DNA of 6,205 bases from Alphaproteobacteria bacterium (GTDB taxonomy: Bacteria > Pseudomonadota > Alphaproteobacteria > Rhodospirillales > Rhodospirillaceae). Below the pieces are notes generated by a model, which saw only the letters and a list, made by a program, of their open reading frames with translations, searched no databases and was not told where the DNA came from. Position numbers and translations under genes: made by a program. Below, in pieces: positions 5,155-6,205 of this stretch. The first letter of the stretch is position 1; the number at the start of each line of letters is the position of its first letter. The stretch lies in the NCBI GenBank assembly GCA_015228695.1, contig JADGDA010000152.1:1-6205 (forward strand). The letters are read 5' to 3'.

Positions 5155-6205
5155 CGGCGAACACATCTCCCTCCTCTCCGATCTGGTCGAGAAGGCGCGG
5201 CGGGGGGGCGCCGACGCCGCCGACGCCATTCTTGCCCAGTCGGTCTCGCTGTCGGTGGTTTACCGTCTGGGGGAACTGGAGAAGCTGGAACGCTCGGAAA
5301 GCGCCGACCTCGGCCTCCGGGTCCTGGTGGGCCGGCGTCAGGCCATCGTCTCCTCGTCCGAGCGCGGCCGGGAGGCACTCGACGCCTTGGTGGAACGCGC
5401 CGTCGCCATGGCGCGCGCGGTGCCGGAGGACCCCTATTGCGGGCTGGCCGACCCGGACGAGCTTGCGGCGGCGCTCCCCGATCTCGACATCTGCGATCCC
5501 CACGAACCCTCGTCCGGGCAGTTGGTGACCCTGGCGCGCACGGCCGAGGAGGCCGCCCTCGCCGTCGCGGGCGTCACCAACTCGGAAGGCTCCCAGGCCG
5601 GATGGGGCCGCACCTCGGTGACCCTGGCGGGCACCAACGGCTTCGTCCATGCCCGGACCGGTTCGGGGTGCTCCGTCTCGGTGTCCGCGCTGGCGGGCGA
5701 GGGGGCGTCGGGCATGGAAAGCGACTACGACTATGCCAGCGCCGTCTATTTCTCCGACCTGCGCGCGCCGGAGGATATCGGCCGTGCCGCGGGCGAGGGC
5801 GCCGTGCGCCGCCTCGGGGCGCGCAAGGTGCCGACCCGGATGGCTCCGGTGATTTTTGCTCCCCGCGTCGCCCGTGGGCTGCTGTCCCACTTGGTCGGGG
5901 CGATCAACGGCGCCGCCGTGGCGCGTGGGACCTCGTTCCTCAAGGACCGGCTGGGCGAGTCGGTCTTCGCCTCCCCGATCACCATCATCGAGGACCCCCA
6001 TCGCCGCCGGGGCCTGCACTCGAAACCCTGCGACGGGGAGGGCATCGCCACCCGCCGCCGGGCGCTGATCGACGCGGGCGTTCTCACGACCTGGCTGCTG
6101 GACCTGCGCTCCGCCCGCCAGCTCGGCCTGCGCAGCACCGGGCACGCGGCGCGCGGGACCTCGTCGCCGCCCTCCCCATCGGCGACCAATGTCTATCTGG
6201 AGCCG
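5144..6205 (+). CDS. pmbA: TldD/PmbA-family protein (PmbA/TldE), 3' end beyond the window
   Basis: The first 354 residues of a protein whose family is about 450 long are present, and the frame is open to the right edge. PmbA (TldE) pairs with TldD to form a cytoplasmic metalloprotease that degrades unfolded peptides. In Escherichia coli it matures microcin B17 and helps degrade the antitoxin CcdA. Recognisable parts are the N-terminal GADAADAILAQ (residues 22-32), VTNSEGSQAGWGRTSV (144-159), and the C-domain stretch GLLSHLVGAINGAAVARGTS (245-264). GESVFASPITIIEDP (271-285) and a Cys-Asp-Gly-Glu-Gly core (296-300) with RRRALIDAGVL after it follow. The HExxxH metal site of TldD is absent from the visible part, which points to the PmbA/TldE partner. 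GTG 5144 has an excellent ribosome binding site, and the 11-base overlap with rlmN indicates translational coupling. A run of seven G (5202-5208) lies early in the gene. Confidence 0.93.
   Translation, partial: MTSDGEHISLLSDLVEKARRGGADAADAILAQSVSLSVVYRLGELEKLERSESADLGLRVLVGRRQAIVSSSERGREALDALVERAVAMARAVPEDPYCGLADPDELAAALPDLDICDPHEPSSGQLVTLARTAEEAALAVAGVTNSEGSQAGWGRTSVTLAGTNGFVHARTGSGCSVSVSALAGEGASGMESDYDYASAVYFSDLRAPEDIGRAAGEGAVRRLGARKVPTRMAPVIFAPRVARGLLSHLVGAINGAAVARGTSFLKDRLGESVFASPITIIEDPHRRRGLHSKPCDGEGIATRRRALIDAGVLTTWLLDLRSARQLGLRSTGHAARGTSSPPSPSATNVYLEP

Overview
The window is GC-rich bacterial DNA that most likely comes from an alphaproteobacterium, probably of the Rhodospirillales type. 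The inference rests on a cysteine-free bL31, a type IVb (Flp) pilin, a RlmN whose core resembles alphaproteobacterial versions, and a membrane-linked class III cyclase. No species can be named from this sequence. All six genes that can be supported lie on the + strand.

Layout. Positions 1-158 hold a non-coding array of exact-length 29-bp repeats that runs off the left edge. A small Flp-type pilin gene follows (247-456), then rpmE for ribosomal protein bL31 (551-778) with its own candidate promoter. Next is a 634-residue protein (928-2832) with two membrane segments, a Pro-Glu linker and a C-terminal class III nucleotide cyclase domain that keeps its metal-binding residues. A 277-bp non-coding stretch (2833-3109) separates it from a pentapeptide-repeat protein (3110-3871). 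This stretch holds an 8-bp inverted repeat, short direct repeats, an AT-rich candidate promoter, a canonical G-quadruplex motif and two near-identical 24-bp copies at 27-bp spacing. After a compact promoter come rlmN (3931-5154) and, overlapping it by 11 bases, the start of pmbA/tldE (5144 to the right edge, incomplete).

How the genes relate. Only rlmN-pmbA looks like a clear translationally coupled operon. bL31 and RlmN both concern the ribosome, but they are separated by the cyclase and pentapeptide genes and probably have separate promoters. The cyclase presumably makes cAMP in response to a signal that the sequence does not reveal. No multi-gene defence, secretion or biosynthetic system can be supported here.

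The most unusual content is non-coding. In the 29-bp array every unit junction can fold into an 8-bp hairpin, and the array ends at the last base of the final hairpin. The leader of the pentapeptide gene carries a G-quadruplex motif followed by tandem repeats. The rlmN promoter is placed so that the transcript may have no leader.
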